Part shown: positions 53,468 to 61,147 of the stretch, one piece after another
Numbering within the stretch: the stretch's first letter is position 1
Layout of the letters: each line of letters starts with the position of its first letter
NCBI GenBank assembly: GCA_963676385.2
Contig: CAXXMM010000014.1
Span: 62,001-126,000, forward strand
DNA from: UBA1422 sp963676385
GTDB taxonomy: Bacteria; Bacillota; Clostridia; Peptostreptococcales; Anaerovoracaceae
Direction of reading: 5' to 3'
DNA length: 64,000 nt
Program-made: the position numbers and the translations under genes
Notes under the pieces: generated by a model
Databases searched by the model: none
Told to the model about the DNA's origin: nothing
The model's input: only the letters and a program-made list of their open reading frames with translations

Positions 53468-54553
53468 ATGGAAAACAGGGAAGAATGGGAAGTTGGGAGA
53501 ACTGAAGTTGACCTTACTTCAAAGCCGGTTAAAAAGACAAGTCTAAAAAAGCCGTTGATTATTATTGGTGCCATTCTGTTGGGCGTGGTGCTCATTGGTG
53601 GGGGCTGTAAACTAATGACGGATCGGCTAACAGGTGCCGTGGAAGAAATGGTTGGATCCAGTTATGATGTAAACGAAAATTATGTTGATTATTCTGGCGT
53701 AGATACAGACCATATTGCGGTTATTACCGTTGAGGGCGTTATTTCGTCAACATCAGCGTCCAGCGTACTATCCGAAACCAGCGATTATGATCATCAGTTT
53801 GTTTTGGACAGCATTGATCAAGCCATAGATAATGACACCAATAAAGGCTTGTTGCTTTATGTAAATTCTCCTGGCGGTGGGGTATATGAAAGCGATGAAC
53901 TCTATCTAAAAATTAAAGAATATCAGAAGACCACAGGTAGACCGGTATATACCTATATGGGATCCATGGCAGCTTCGGGAGGGTACTACATCGCGGCCTC
54001 TTCTGACAAGATTATTGCAAACAGAAATTGTTGGACAGGTTCAATTGGGGTGACCATGGGCACATATTATGATATTTCCGGCTTGTTGGAAAAATATGGT
54101 GTGAAGACGGTTACCATTACTGCCGGGAAAAACAAGGCTATGGGAAGTTATACGGATCCTTTGACGTCGGAGCAGGTGGACATTTTACAATCCTTGGTTG
54201 ATGAGGCTTACAATCAATTTGTAGGTATTGTGGCGGATGGCCGGAATCTAAGCAAGGCACAAGTGGTGAAACTGGCGGATGGCCGGGTCTATACTGCAAA
54301 GCAGGCTAAAAAACTGGGGTTAATCGATGAAATTGAAACTTTCGATCAAGCTGTGGAAACTTTCAAAAAGGATCAAGATTTGGAACAGTGCGATGTGATC
54401 TATGTAACCCCACCAACAACTGGATTGTTGGAGCAATTGCTTGGGGAAGTGAAGGACATAAAGAAGTCGTCCAGTGACATCTCCATGATTATGGAATTGA
54501 TGAGTGAGAATGGACAAACACCCATTGCGTACTTAAGTGATATTGTGAAATAA
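53468..54553 (+). CDS. sppA: Signal peptide peptidase SppA (S49 family)
   Basis: 361 residues. A polar cytoplasmic N terminus and one membrane helix (about 31-50) precede the protease domain. LLLYVNSPGGGVYESDEL, the nucleophile region YMGSMAASGGYYIA (Ser near 169), the SIGVTMG strand and AGKNKAMGSYTD with the general-base Lys near 220 match the Ser/Lys dyad of the family. It degrades cleaved signal peptides in the membrane. Two bases separate it from thrS and a strong terminator follows. Confidence 0.94.
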   Translation: MENREEWEVGRTEVDLTSKPVKKTSLKKPLIIIGAILLGVVLIGGGCKLMTDRLTGAVEEMVGSSYDVNENYVDYSGVDTDHIAVITVEGVISSTSASSVLSETSDYDHQFVLDSIDQAIDNDTNKGLLLYVNSPGGGVYESDELYLKIKEYQKTTGRPVYTYMGSMAASGGYYIAASSDKIIANRNCWTGSIGVTMGTYYDISGLLEKYGVKTVTITAGKNKAMGSYTDPLTSEQVDILQSLVDEAYNQFVGIVADGRNLSKAQVVKLADGRVYTAKQAKKLGLIDEIETFDQAVETFKKDQDLEQCDVIYVTPPTTGLLEQLLGEVKDIKKSSSDISMIMELMSENGQTPIAYLSDIVK

Positions 54554-54570
54554 TGGGAGAAGAAAGGTCT

Positions 54571-54603
54571 AACACCCTGTCGGATTGACAGGGTGTTTTT
54601 TTT
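54571..54603 (+). terminator. Intrinsic terminator after sppA
   Basis: Perfect 11-bp stem AACACCCTGTC/GACAGGGTGTT (54571-54581 with 54587-54597), 5-base loop, and T8 at 54596-54603. It insulates the IS element downstream. Confidence 0.95.
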
Positions 54604-54694
54604 GGAGCTTTAGCGGCGGTTCCGACCGAAGAATGAGGGAGGAACAAATAACCACCCGCTATGCGGGTGCGGTTAAAAAGCTTCAGCGTAAAAA

Positions 54695-54749
54695 ACCTCC
54701 TGTGTTAGAATAGTTTGGGTTTGCCAACCAAACTAAATAACAAGGAGGT
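54695..54749 (+). promoter_or_regulatory. Predicted Shine-Dalgarno-sequestering leader of tnpA
   Basis: ACCTCCT (54695-54701) is complementary to AGGAGGT (54743-54749), the tnpA ribosome site. Between them TAGTTTGGGTT (54711-54721) pairs with AACCAAACTA (54726-54735) with one bulged G. Together they would hide the ribosome site, as in the characterised Salmonella IS200 leader. Confidence 0.6.
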
Positions 54750-54756
54750 ATGTCCA

Positions 54757-55224
54757 ATGAAGGACAACAATAGTTTAGCACACACAACTTGGAACTGCAA
54801 ATATCATGTAGTGTTTGCACCAAAATATCGCAGGCAGATAGTCTATGGAAAATTGAAGGGAGACATTGGAAAAATATTACGGCTTCTCTGTGAACGTAAG
54901 GGTCTGGAAATCATTGAGGCGGAGTGTTGCAAAGATCATATCCATATGTTGTTAATGATACCACCAAAGCACAGCGTTTCGGAGATTGTAGGGTATCTCA
55001 AAGGAAAAAGTTCGCTGATGATTTTTGATAGACATGCAAACCTGAAATACAAATTTGGGAATAGACATTTCTGGTGTCGAGGCTATTATGTTGACACAGT
55101 CGGGAAAAACGCAAAAAAGATAGAAGAATACATCCGAGGACAACTTCAAGAAGATATCGCTGAAGACCAGATGACAATCAAAGAGTACATTGATCCATTC
55201 ACAGGAGAAAAAGTAAAAAGGTAA
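54757..55224 (+). CDS. tnpA: IS200/IS605-family Y1 transposase TnpA
   Basis: 155 residues. Signature of the HUH single-strand transposases: HTTWNCKYHVVFAPKYRRQ at the start, the metal-binding CCKDHIHMLLMIPP (HxH) near 60, KGKSSLMIF, FWCRGYYVDTVGKN with the catalytic Tyr near 116. The protein cuts and rejoins single-stranded ends at subterminal hairpins. The start at 54757 has CAAGGAGGTATGTCCA upstream; an in-frame start at 54715 would lie within the leader hairpin. It appears full length and therefore potentially active. Confidence 0.94.
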   Translation: MKDNNSLAHTTWNCKYHVVFAPKYRRQIVYGKLKGDIGKILRLLCERKGLEIIEAECCKDHIHMLLMIPPKHSVSEIVGYLKGKSSLMIFDRHANLKYKFGNRHFWCRGYYVDTVGKNAKKIEEYIRGQLQEDIAEDQMTIKEYIDPFTGEKVKR

Positions 55225-55230
55225 CCAGAG

Positions 55231-55351
55231 AGCCCTTTAGGGCACACCGGTGAGGGACGTGCGACTGGCAAACCCTTCAGCACGTCTTAAGACGTTGCAG
55301 GTACTGGCCCCTTCTAGGGGCAATAGGAAACCACCGGCTGAGCCGGTGGTT
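55231..55351 (+). repeat. Structured right end of the IS200 element
   Basis: Four hairpins in 120 bases: GCCC-TTTA-GGGC (55232-55243), a choice between GACGTGC/GCACGTC (55256-55262 with 55280-55286) and ACGTCT-TA-AGACGT (55282-55295), GCCCC-TTCTA-GGGGC (55307-55321), and the terminal 10-bp stem at 55329-55351. Only the last is needed as a transposition end. Confidence 0.7.
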
Positions 55352-55400
55352 ATGATTCAGCCAATCTCGGTCCAAGGGTGAAGGCGACAAGGTAAAAGGC

Positions 55401-55429
55401 TTGACATAAATTGCCCTTTATGATAAAGT
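55401..55429 (+). promoter_or_regulatory. Predicted promoter of ylxM-ffh-rpsP-khpA-rimM-trmD
   Basis: Perfect TTGACA (55401-55406), 17-base spacer and TAAAGT (55424-55429) preceded by TGA (extended -10), 43 bases before ylxM and about 50 bases behind the IS element. The stretch 55354-55400 otherwise shows nothing recognisable. Confidence 0.7.
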
Positions 55430-55471
55430 ACAAATGGTGTCAAGTGAGAAGACTTAACACGGAGGGAACAT

Positions 55472-55828
55472 ATGTTAGACCCAATTGCACATGTCAGCCT
55501 ACTTTATGATTTCTACGGATCCTTGTTGACTGATCGCCAACAAGAAGTGATGAAATTATATCATGAAGAAAATCTCTCTTTATCTGAGATTGCCGAAGAA
55601 TTTGGAATTTCCAGACAGGGGGTTCATGATACCCTTAAAAATGGGGAACATGCTCTTTGGGAATATGAAGATAAATTGGGGCTTGTATCAAAATTGGAAG
55701 AGAGCAAGCTAGAGGTAAAGGCGATAGATGGCCTCATTGATAACATGATGGACCAATATCAAAATAATTCCGGCTTGACTGCACAGCTGACACAAATAAA
55801 AGAAATTATAAATCGTCTGAATGAGTAA
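55472..55828 (+). CDS. ylxM: YlxM/p13-like SRP-associated HTH protein
   Basis: 118 residues. A sigma-70 region-4-like helix-turn-helix (LTDRQQEVMKLYHEENLSL then SEIAEEFGISRQGVHDTLKN, about 20-58) and a C-terminal coiled segment. YlxM is linked with the signal recognition particle by its constant position before ffh; it has been reported to associate with SRP RNA/Ffh in streptococci and its exact job elsewhere is unclear. CGGAGGGAAC precedes the ATG; ffh begins 11 bases after the stop. Confidence 0.92.
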   Translation: MLDPIAHVSLLYDFYGSLLTDRQQEVMKLYHEENLSLSEIAEEFGISRQGVHDTLKNGEHALWEYEDKLGLVSKLEESKLEVKAIDGLIDNMMDQYQNNSGLTAQLTQIKEIINRLNE

Positions 55829-55839
55829 CGGAGAATAAT

Positions 55840-57173
55840 ATGGCATTTGAAGGATTAACAGAAAAACTTCAAAACACTTTCAAAGTATTAAAAGGCAAAG
55901 GATCACTGACTGAATCCGATATTGACGCGGCTATGCGGGAAGTTCGCCTTGCTCTCTTGGAAGCTGATGTGAACTTTAAGGTGGTCAAGGACTTTGTTGC
56001 AACAGTCAAAGAAAAATCTTTGGGGACAGACGTCCTCCAAAGCCTAACACCTGCCCAGCAGGTCATCAAAATTGTCAACGTCCAATTGACAGAACTGATG
56101 GGTGGGGTCAATAGCAAATTAACTTATTCACCTCGTGGATTCACTGTCATCCTAATGGTTGGCCTTCAGGGGACCGGTAAAACAACCACATGTGGGAAAT
56201 TAGCGGCCTATCTGAAGCGCAATGGCAAAAAACCAATGCTTTGTGCCTGTGATATTTACCGACCTGCTGCCATTGATCAGTTAGAAGTAGTGGGAAAAGC
56301 GGTAGATACCCCGGTGTTTACCATGCGCGATAGCAAAGAACCGGAGAAAATAGCATTGGCAGCTATGGAACAAGGCGAACTGAAAGGATATGACGTTCTA
56401 ATTGTGGATACAGCCGGGCGGCTTCAAATTGATGAGGCCTTGATGGAAGAATTGGCAAGGATAAAAAAAGCGGTAAAACCCCATGAAATCCTTTTGGTCG
56501 TAGATGCATTGACCGGGCAAGACGCGGTTAACACTGCTGAAGGCTTCAACGAAAAGCTTGGGATTGATGGTATCATCATGACTAAATTAGATGGGGATGC
56601 CCGTGGTGGTGCCGCATTATCAGCAAGAAGAGTAACCGGGAAGCCTATAAAATTTATTGGAGTTGGGGAAAAATTGGATGCTTTGGAGCCTTTCCACCCG
56701 GAGAGAATGGCCAGCCGGATATTAGGCATGGGGGACATGATGTCCCTCATAGAAAAGGCAGAAGAGACTTTTGACAAAGAGCAAACCGAAAAACTTGAAA
56801 AAAAGTTAAGGAAAAACGAATTTACCCTTGAAGATTTCCTGGATCAAATGGCTCAGATTAAGAACATGGGGGAATCGGAAAAATGTTGGAAATGCTTCCA
56901 GGTATGGGTTCCCAGCAAATGAAGGGTGTGGATGTAGATAAAAGTGAAAAAGAATTCCATCAAATGGAAGCGATTATTCACTCCATGACCAAAGCAGAAC
57001 GGCGAGAACCTGCATTGCTGAACGCCAGCAGAAGAAAGCGAATTGCCGCGGGAAGCGGTCAACCGGTTAGTAAAATCAACAACATGATTAAACGGTACGA
57101 AGAGGCCAAAAAAATGATGAAAACCTTCTCTAAGCCAGGTGCAAAATTGCCAAGGATGTTCAGAGGTTTTTAA
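55840..57173 (+). pseudogene. ffh: Signal recognition particle protein Ffh, frameshifted in this sequence
   Basis: Two overlapping frames make a normal Ffh of about 444 residues. The NG GTPase part has GLQGTGKTTTCGKLA near 106, DTAGRLQID, TKLDGDARGG and the start of the M domain. The first frame reaches AQIKNMG and then ends at 56922 in an unrelated tail; the other frame continues GIGKMLEMLPGMGSQQMKG and the full Met-rich M domain to 57173 (LPRMFRGF). Observed GGGGG at 56867-56872 region must be one G longer to join them. Ffh is essential for membrane targeting, so the gene is expected to be intact in the cell. Confidence 0.93.
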
Positions 57174-57208
57174 TAGAAGATTCTATATATTTCAGGAGGA
57201 AATGAAAA

Positions 57209-57451
57209 ATGGTTAAAATCAGATTGAGAAGAATGGGCGCCCACAAAAAACCTTTCTATCGAGTGGTCGTTGCGGATGCACGTTCCTCAAGAGACGGAAA
57301 ATTTATTGAAGAGTTGGGTTACTATAATCCTATGACAGATCCGGCAGATATCAAATTGGATAGTGAAAAAGCAAAAAAATGGTTGGAAGATGGGGCACAA
57401 CCCACTGAAACCGTACGGAGTTTGTTCAAAAAAGCCGGCATCTTACAGTAA
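57209..57451 (+). CDS. rpsP: 30S ribosomal protein S16
   Basis: 80 residues, typical length. MVKIRLRRMGAHKKPFYRVVVADARSSRDGKFIEELGYYNP is the complete S16 signature (key pieces RLRRMGAHKKPFYR and FIEELGYYNP). S16 binds the 5' domain of 16S rRNA. CAGGAGG lies 9 bases before the ATG. The gene sits between ffh and khpA, the usual Bacillota order. Confidence 0.97.
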   Translation: MVKIRLRRMGAHKKPFYRVVVADARSSRDGKFIEELGYYNPMTDPADIKLDSEKAKKWLEDGAQPTETVRSLFKKAGILQ

Positions 57452-57469
57452 AGGAAACGGGTTAAACAA

Positions 57470-57697
57470 ATGATAGAATTAGTTGAAGTCATTGCAAAAT
57501 CCCTGGTGGATCATCCCGAGGCCGTTGAGGTTACAGAGACCACAGACAGCCAGACGACGGTTCTTCAACTTAAGGTTGCGCCGGAGGATATGGGAAAAGT
57601 CATTGGCAAACAGGGTAGAATTGCCAAAGCCTTGCGTACGGTGGTAAAAGCCGCCGCTACAAAGGCCAACAAAAAAGTAGTAGTTGAAATTGTATAA
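57470..57697 (+). CDS. khpA: KH-domain RNA-binding protein KhpA (YlqC)
   Basis: 75 residues with a single KH domain: EVIAKSLVDHPEAVEV, the EDMGKVIGKQGRIAKALR segment containing the GKQG loop near 50, and the C-terminal AATKANKKVVVEIV. In streptococci KhpA works with KhpB and influences cell division and lengthening through RNA binding. AAAGGAAACGGG precedes the ATG, 18 bases after rpsP. A strong hairpin begins 6 bases after its stop. Confidence 0.94.
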   Translation: MIELVEVIAKSLVDHPEAVEVTETTDSQTTVLQLKVAPEDMGKVIGKQGRIAKALRTVVKAAATKANKKVVVEIV

Positions 57698-57703
57698 TGG
57701 TTC

Positions 57704-57743
57704 ATTCGGGCACATATGTCTTTCGGGATGTATGTGCCTGAAT
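57704..57743 (+). other. 17-bp hairpin in the khpA-rimM spacer
   Basis: 57704-57720 pairs with 57727-57743 over 17 consecutive positions (14 Watson-Crick, 3 G-U) with a 6-base loop. No T-run follows; the rimM start is 12 bases further on. It may be a processing, stability or translational control element that sets lower expression of rimM-trmD. Confidence 0.7.
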
Positions 57744-57754
57744 CATAGAGAAGT

Positions 57755-58252
57755 ATGAAAATGATTAAAATAGGACAAGTGGTTAATGTGGTAGGACTTC
57801 GGGGGGAATTGAAGATTTATCCCTATTGTCAAAATAAAGAACGTTTTGAGACGTTGAATTCCATCATGTTAGATGAGACACCTGTTATTGTTGAGAGTGT
57901 TCGGTACAAGGCGAATCTTGTTATACTTAAAATCCAAGGGGTTGATAACAGAAATGATGCAGAAGCCTTAAAGGGCAAAGACGTGTGGATGAAGGAAGAG
58001 GATTTGGAGCAACTACCCGATGGAACCTATTATATTAAGGATATTTTGGGGTTTGCAGTGGAGGATAAGAATAGGGGAATTGTAGGAACCTTGAAGGATG
58101 TAAAAAACAATGGTGCCCAAGACTTGTTTGTTATCGAAAAAATCCATGGTGGAGAATTTTTTGTTCCAGCGGTGGAACAGTTTTTTTACGGAGCAAATTT
58201 ACAAAAGCGAACTATTTTCGTAGACTTGATTGAGGGAATGTATGAAGATTGA
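57755..58252 (+). CDS. rimM: Ribosome maturation factor RimM
   Basis: 165 residues. N-terminal RimM domain (IGQVVNVVGLRGELKIYPY) and C-terminal PRC-barrel (DGTYYIKDILGFAVE ... FVPAVEQFF). RimM binds S19 and assists maturation of the 30S head. Two in-frame ATGs (57755 and 57761) follow GAGAAGT; neither has a strong ribosome site, in keeping with low expression. The last 11 bases overlap trmD. Confidence 0.94.
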   Translation: MKMIKIGQVVNVVGLRGELKIYPYCQNKERFETLNSIMLDETPVIVESVRYKANLVILKIQGVDNRNDAEALKGKDVWMKEEDLEQLPDGTYYIKDILGFAVEDKNRGIVGTLKDVKNNGAQDLFVIEKIHGGEFFVPAVEQFFYGANLQKRTIFVDLIEGMYED

Positions 58253-58982
58253 AGTGTTAAGCCTTTTCCCGGAAATGTTTGAGGGGACAGTAAAAAGCAG
58301 CATCCTTGGCAAAGCCAATCAAAGAGGTTTGCTGTCTATCCACGTTACAGATATACGGGATTTCACCTTGGATAAACACAACAGGGTAGATGATACACCC
58401 TTTGGTGGAGGCGCAGGTATGGTCATTATGGCTGAGCCTATTTTTCGTTGTTTACAATCAGTTGGCGCCAAAGGGAAGAAAATTATTTATATGTCGCCCA
58501 AAGGAGGCGTGCTGAACAAAGAAAAAATTGAAGCCCTTTCCAAAGAGGAAGAACTGATTATCTTATGTGGACATTATGAGGGAATTGACCAGCGCGTGCT
58601 CCAACATTGGGATCTTGAAGAAATTTCTATTGGAGATTATGTATTAACCGGTGGGGAGCCGGCTGCCATTGTCTTGATTGATGCAGTAGCCAGAATGATT
58701 CCTGGAATATTAGGAAATGAGGATTCCCATCTTGAAGAATCCATATATTCTGGATTGCTTGAGTATCCCCAATACACAAAACCGAGAATTTATGAAAATA
58801 TGGAAGTCCCGGAAGTGTTGGTAAACGGGAACCACAAGTTGATTTCTTTGTGGCAATTTGAACAATCCCTGATATTAACCAAGGAGCGTCGCCCGGATCT
58901 CTTTGATGATTATGTGAAAAAAGCCAAAAACCTAAGCAAAGACCAACGAAAAATAATGGAAAAAGTAAAGAACATGATGTAG
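58242..58982 (+). CDS. trmD: tRNA (guanine-37-N1)-methyltransferase TrmD
   Basis: 246 residues, a SPOUT enzyme with a trefoil knot. LSLFPEMFEG, DDTPFGGGAGMV, LCGHYEGIDQRV, IGDYVLTGGEPAAIVLIDAV and IPGILGNEDSHLEES are intact. It makes m1G37 in tRNAs and prevents frameshifting. ATG 58242 (MKIEVLSLFPEMF) is the conserved start; GAGGGAATG precedes it within rimM. rplS (L19), which normally follows trmD, is not here. Confidence 0.96.
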   Translation: MKIEVLSLFPEMFEGTVKSSILGKANQRGLLSIHVTDIRDFTLDKHNRVDDTPFGGGAGMVIMAEPIFRCLQSVGAKGKKIIYMSPKGGVLNKEKIEALSKEEELIILCGHYEGIDQRVLQHWDLEEISIGDYVLTGGEPAAIVLIDAVARMIPGILGNEDSHLEESIYSGLLEYPQYTKPRIYENMEVPEVLVNGNHKLISLWQFEQSLILTKERRPDLFDDYVKKAKNLSKDQRKIMEKVKNMM

Positions 58983-59002
58983 AATAGAGTCGGAGAATAA
59001 TT

Positions 59003-59986
59003 ATGCCAAAACCAAAGAAAAGAACTATATATCTATTTATTCTGGCGCTGGTTACACTATATATTGTGATTGAGATTATTCCGGTACTGACTGGTGCATT
59101 GACTAGGACCGAGGTTTTGCGATATGGAGATTTGAAGGTCGAAGAACAAGTTGTATGTTATATTGTAAGGGACGAAACCGTCTATGCTGCACCATCTTCG
59201 GGAAACCTAAAATTTAAGGTTGAAGAGGGCGCTTTAATAAAAAGAAGTTCAAAAGTTTTGGATTTCACCAAAACGGATGAGGGAGAAAAGAATCAAACTT
59301 CTAAATACCAAAAAATCATGTCACGGTTGGGGGACGGGCTGGTTGTAGATAATCATTTTACTGCAGCAATTCGAGGAATATTCAGCACTTACATTGATGG
59401 ATATGAAGCGGTGTTCACCCCAAAAAAAATGGCAAAGCTGACCTACAAAGAAGTGTCTAAAATGTCAATAAAAGAACTGGACGTTGCACGAACAACCACA
59501 CAAAAAGGGGAACCAATCTACAAGATTTCAGATAATGCAATTTGGTATATGATTTTTTGGATTGAAAAAGGGGAAGTCAGTAAATATGAAACGGGAGATT
59601 CAGTGACAGTATCTTTGCCGGATGGTGACGTTAAGGCAACCATCAGCAAATTGGTGACGGATGAGGATCATTTCATGGTTATCCTGAAAACCAACCGATA
59701 TTATAAAGGGTTTGCATCGGAACGTAAGGTTGAAGCAGATGTATTGTTGGTGAATCAAAGCGGCCTTTTGGTCAGCAACAGTGCTTTGACTACAAAAGAT
59801 GGAACGGTGGGGGTCTACATTAAAAACACCTTGGGAGAATATGAGTTTAAGCCTGTTCGCACCATAGCAACAGATGGAAAACACACCATTGTCCAACAAG
59901 AAGTCTATTATAATGACAAAGGATTGCCTGTTGAAACTGTTAGGGTTTATGACGAGGTCCTTAAGAATCCGGAGGCGAACAAATAA
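59003..59986 (+). CDS. HlyD-like single-pass membrane protein, function unknown
   Basis: 327 residues. A basic start (PKPKKR) and one membrane helix (about 8-30: LFILALVTLYIVIEIIPVL) put the bulk outside. The exterior part looks like beta-rich HlyD/biotinyl-lipoyl architecture: VYAAPSSGNLKFKVEEGALI resembles the entry to the lipoyl half-motif, and GDSVTVSLPDGDVKATISKL the later barrel. It lacks the long coiled hairpin of true export adaptors and no ABC or MFS partner is adjacent. Placement before yggS-sepF-divIVA suggests a division or envelope role (inference). CGGAG lies 9 bases before the ATG. Confidence 0.7.
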   Translation: MPKPKKRTIYLFILALVTLYIVIEIIPVLTGALTRTEVLRYGDLKVEEQVVCYIVRDETVYAAPSSGNLKFKVEEGALIKRSSKVLDFTKTDEGEKNQTSKYQKIMSRLGDGLVVDNHFTAAIRGIFSTYIDGYEAVFTPKKMAKLTYKEVSKMSIKELDVARTTTQKGEPIYKISDNAIWYMIFWIEKGEVSKYETGDSVTVSLPDGDVKATISKLVTDEDHFMVILKTNRYYKGFASERKVEADVLLVNQSGLLVSNSALTTKDGTVGVYIKNTLGEYEFKPVRTIATDGKHTIVQQEVYYNDKGLPVETVRVYDEVLKNPEANK

Positions 59987-59987
59987 G

Positions 59988-60647
59988 ATGAATTCGATTG
60001 TAAAAAATTTAGACGCAGTGCGTGAAGCCATCCCTGATGATGTTCTGCTGGTTGCCGTTACAAAGACAAGGACAGCAGAAGAAATCAATGTTGCCATACA
60101 ACATGGTGTTACCGACATAGGTGAAAATAAAGTACAGGAAATTTTAGAGAAGTATGATAAAGTAGATCCGGTAAGGTGGCATTTGATTGGCCACTTACAG
60201 ACAAACAAAGTGAAGCAGATTATTGATAAGGTATATATGATTCACTCGGTGGACTCATTGCATTTGGCGGTTGAAATTGATAAAAGAGCTGCTCAGGCAG
60301 GTTTAAATATGCGAGTATTAATCCAAGTCAATGCTGCGGAGGAAGAAAGTAAGTTTGGGGTTCCTTCTGAGGAGACCGGGGCATTGATTCGGGATATTTT
60401 GGATACTTGCCCACAATTATTGATAAACGGGTTGATGTTTATTGCTCCGTTTGACGACCCCCAAAACGTCAGAAGTTATTTTACAGATGTGAAGCAACAG
60501 TATGATCAGCTAAAAAAAATCAATCACTCCAGATTGGATTTCAAGTATCTATCTATGGGAATGTCCAATGACTATCAAGTTGCCATAGAAGAGGGTTCTA
60601 ATTTAGTCCGGGTGGGTAGCGCGATATTTGGCACACGAAATTATTAA
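59988..60647 (+). CDS. yggS: YggS family pyridoxal-phosphate homeostasis protein
   Basis: 219 residues, alanine-racemase-like TIM barrel. VAVTKTRTAEEI carries the PLP-binding Lys (residue 26); IGENKVQE, WHLIGHLQTNKVK, HSVDSLHLA, KFGVPSEE and the C-terminal LSMGMSNDYQVAIEEGSNLVRVGSAIFG (in pieces LSMGMSNDY and VRVGSAIFG) are conserved. It buffers free PLP. ATG 59988 has CGGAGGCGAAC upstream; an earlier in-frame ATG is inside the preceding gene. It equals ylmE of the Bacillus ylm division cluster. Confidence 0.95.
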   Translation: MNSIVKNLDAVREAIPDDVLLVAVTKTRTAEEINVAIQHGVTDIGENKVQEILEKYDKVDPVRWHLIGHLQTNKVKQIIDKVYMIHSVDSLHLAVEIDKRAAQAGLNMRVLIQVNAAEEESKFGVPSEETGALIRDILDTCPQLLINGLMFIAPFDDPQNVRSYFTDVKQQYDQLKKINHSRLDFKYLSMGMSNDYQVAIEEGSNLVRVGSAIFGTRNY

Positions 60648-60668
60648 TTGCACCAAAGGAGGCAAAGA

Positions 60669-61145
60669 ATGAGCATTGCAAAGAAGTTTAAAGATTTAAT
60701 GGGAATTGAAGAAATTGAGGAAGATGAGTTTGATGATGAACTTGCTGAGGGGAGCGAGTCCGGCGAACGAAAAAGTACAGATGCAAAATTTGCCCTTTCC
60801 CGTTCGAGAAGTGATGGGAAGGACAAGTACCCACAAATGCAGACACGCACCACAAGCCCGTTTAAATTAGTGGTCATTGAACCACAAAGTTTTGAGGAAT
60901 GCCCTAAGTTGGTGGATTCCCTTAAATCCAGAAGGCCGGTCATCATCAATTTGGAAAAAATTGAATCTGAATCGGCCAGAAAAATATTTGATTTTCTCAG
61001 TGGCGCAACCTACGCATTAAATGGAAACGTTCAGAAAGTTGCAAACAACATTTTTGTTTTTGCACCTGAAAATGTTGACATCACTGGCAGCGCCGAAAAC
61101 AAAGGCTTTGATTTTAGTAGTTCTATTAAAGATACATGGAGGTAA
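60669..61145 (+). CDS. sepF: Cell division protein SepF
   Basis: 158 residues. N-terminal membrane-binding amphipathic helix (MSIAKKFKDLMGIEE), an acidic and polar linker (about 15-65) and the SepF core (VIEPQSFEECPKLVDSL, RPVIINLEKIESESARKIFDFLSG in two pieces, GNVQKVANNIFVFAPENVDI). SepF tethers and organises FtsZ polymers at the septum. AAAGGAGGC precedes the ATG at 60669. Equivalent to ylmF; divIVA follows without ylmG and ylmH. Confidence 0.95.
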   Translation: MSIAKKFKDLMGIEEIEEDEFDDELAEGSESGERKSTDAKFALSRSRSDGKDKYPQMQTRTTSPFKLVVIEPQSFEECPKLVDSLKSRRPVIINLEKIESESARKIFDFLSGATYALNGNVQKVANNIFVFAPENVDITGSAENKGFDFSSSIKDTWR

Positions 61146-61147
61146 CC

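Larger units (their letters stand above)
54648..55353 (+). mobile_element. IS200-type insertion sequence (tnpA only)
   Basis: About 706 bp: one Y1 transposase gene flanked by imperfect subterminal hairpins. The left hairpin is ACCCGC-TAT-GCGGGT (54654-54668); the right one is AACCACCGGC-TGA-GCCGGTGGTT (55329-55351). ATAACCACC at 54648-54656 is the inverse of GGTGGTTAT at 55345-55353, giving approximate limits; the true cleavage sites cannot be fixed without an empty site. There is no tnpB. It sits between the sppA terminator and the ylxM promoter, so no gene is disrupted. Confidence 0.82.

Noticed and set aside
59600..60208. 202-codon antisense frame over the HlyD-like gene and yggS
   Set aside because: Overlaps two supported genes and shows no family features.
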